64,000 nt of DNA. It comes from Mesobacillus jeotgali. Lineage in GTDB: Bacteria; Bacillota; Bacilli; Bacillales; Cytobacillaceae. Where the stretch lies: NCBI RefSeq assembly GCF_900166585.1, contig NZ_FVZC01000009.1:806001-870000 (forward strand). Direction: 5' to 3'. Positions 63,336-64,000 of this stretch are shown piece by piece (position 1 is the stretch's first letter; every line of letters starts with the position of its first letter). A program made the position numbers and the translations under genes. The notes below the pieces were generated by a model. It saw only the letters and a list, made by a program, of their open reading frames with translations, searched no databases and was not told where the DNA came from.

Positions 63336-64000
63336 AGGGAAGTCCCTCCCTGTAAGATCCTTTCAATTTTACAGGCACCGTTTTTAAAATGTGGCTGCTT
63401 AGAAACCTGGTCCCACGTATCGAGTGTTAGTTCGTTGGCAGCCTGTTGCTCATTAATACCGCCAAAATGAAAGGGGATAAAAACAGATCCCGGGAGGATT
63501 GTATCCGTTACCCGGGCTGGCACGAAAATCTCATTTCTCCTAGTGGAGATTTTCACTATATCACCAGGAAGTATTTCAAATTTTGCGGCATCATCAGGGT
63601 GGATTTCTACATATCCTTCTGGAGCATTCATCTGTAAAAGGGGAGCACGGCCGGTTTTCGTCCTTGTGTGCCAGTGAAAAACAAGCCGGCCAGTGTTCAA
63701 GTAAAAAGGAAATTCTTCATCTGGCAGTTCAGGCATAGGAGCCCAGTCGACACCATAAAGAATGGCTTTCCCCTCCGCGCCAATTCCTCTGAATTCCTCC
63801 CTGGTCCTGCCTCTGCCTGTCAGCATATTCCGGCCGTACGATTCAGCATAATCCAGTTGAGTATTAAAAACCCCATCTGTATAGAGTCTTTCTTTTCCAT
63901 AAGGAAACTTTTCATTGCACGGCCATTGGATTCCCCCCAGCTGTTCCATTTTTTCGTAGGTCATTCCTGACATATCGCAAGGCCGGCCTTTTGAAACAAG
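63332..64000 (-). CDS. Formate dehydrogenase alpha subunit, C-terminal part (partial)
   Basis: 223 codons open to the window edge; the gene continues beyond 64000. Molybdopterin-dinucleotide-binding domain: GGIQWPCNEKFPYGKERLYT, then FPFYLNTGRLVFHWHTRTKT, PEGYVEIHPDDAAKFEILPG and VFIPFHFGGINEQQAANELT. It is the catalytic subunit family that oxidises formate with Mo/W-bis-MGD; the active-site Cys or Sec lies in the unseen part. The neighbouring selC at 47.6 kb raises the chance of Sec. The stop overlaps the next start. Confidence 0.88.
   Translation of the reverse strand, partial: LVSKGRPCDMSGMTYEKMEQLGGIQWPCNEKFPYGKERLYTDGVFNTQLDYAESYGRNMLTGRGRTREEFRGIGAEGKAILYGVDWAPMPELPDEEFPFYLNTGRLVFHWHTRTKTGRAPLLQMNAPEGYVEIHPDDAAKFEILPGDIVKISTRRNEIFVPARVTDTILPGSVFIPFHFGGINEQQAANELTLDTWDQVSKQPHFKNGACKIERILQGGTSL

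Overview
The window is chromosomal DNA of a low-GC, endospore-forming Bacillaceae bacterium (Bacillus/Mesobacillus-like). This rests on the gene order, which I recognise from the Bacillus subtilis lexA-yneA-yneB-ynzC-tkt ... sirA-yneF ... ccdA-yneI-ccdC neighbourhood. It also rests on sporulation genes (sirA with a Spo0A box, a Spo0E-like phosphatase, SleB/CwlJ-type and LysM-GH18 hydrolases), strong Shine-Dalgarno sites, frequent TTG/GTG starts and compact U-tailed terminators. No genus can be proven from the window alone.

Layout. 1-5.2 kb: tail of a DinG-type helicase, a small minus-strand gene, lexA and divergent yneA-yneB-ynzC with three LexA boxes, then transketolase. 5.3-12.3 kb: VOC protein, SDR, lysozyme-like protein, tiny proteins, azoreductase, sirA, yneF, GNAT, a broken DUF2750 gene and an MFS transporter. 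12.6-17.7 kb: peptidase S51, a lone receiver protein, and the yrrT-mtnN-luxS-mccA-mccB operon, which recycles S-adenosylhomocysteine to cysteine and makes AI-2. 17.9-20.0 kb: xpt-pbuX behind a guanine riboswitch. 20.2-26.1 kb: a BmrC/BmrD-type heterodimeric ABC exporter, a Spo0E-like gene, ccdA-yneI-ccdC.

26.2-47.0 kb is an accessory block: four NUDIX hydrolases, four acetyl- or methyltransferases, aminoglycoside-modifying-enzyme-like folds, VOC and DUF proteins, metalloproteases, at least four broken genes, and most of the repeat arrays. It separates ccdC from a DUF2621 (YneK-like) gene at 47.0 kb, which I recall as its close neighbour in B. subtilis.

47.5-64 kb: a selenocysteine tRNA with its own promoter and terminator, secreted X-Pro peptidase, LCP cell-wall ligase, M28 peptidase, spore-type hydrolases, a GDSL esterase with an ABC-2 exporter, a yolD gene under a perfect LexA box, rpiA, DUF421 membrane protein, and the 3' part of a formate dehydrogenase alpha-subunit gene running off the right edge. 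The selenocysteine tRNA and the formate dehydrogenase suggest a selenoprotein pathway, but the catalytic residue lies outside the window.

The most unusual content is a family of tandem 52/53-bp hairpin repeats in four arrays (about 9.58, 28.5, 33.0 and 43.5 kb; roughly 3, 5, 9 and 19-20 units), all in the same orientation. Unit length and hairpin-plus-spacer layout are kept while the stem sequence differs between arrays in a pairing-preserving way. I know of no described family that matches it.
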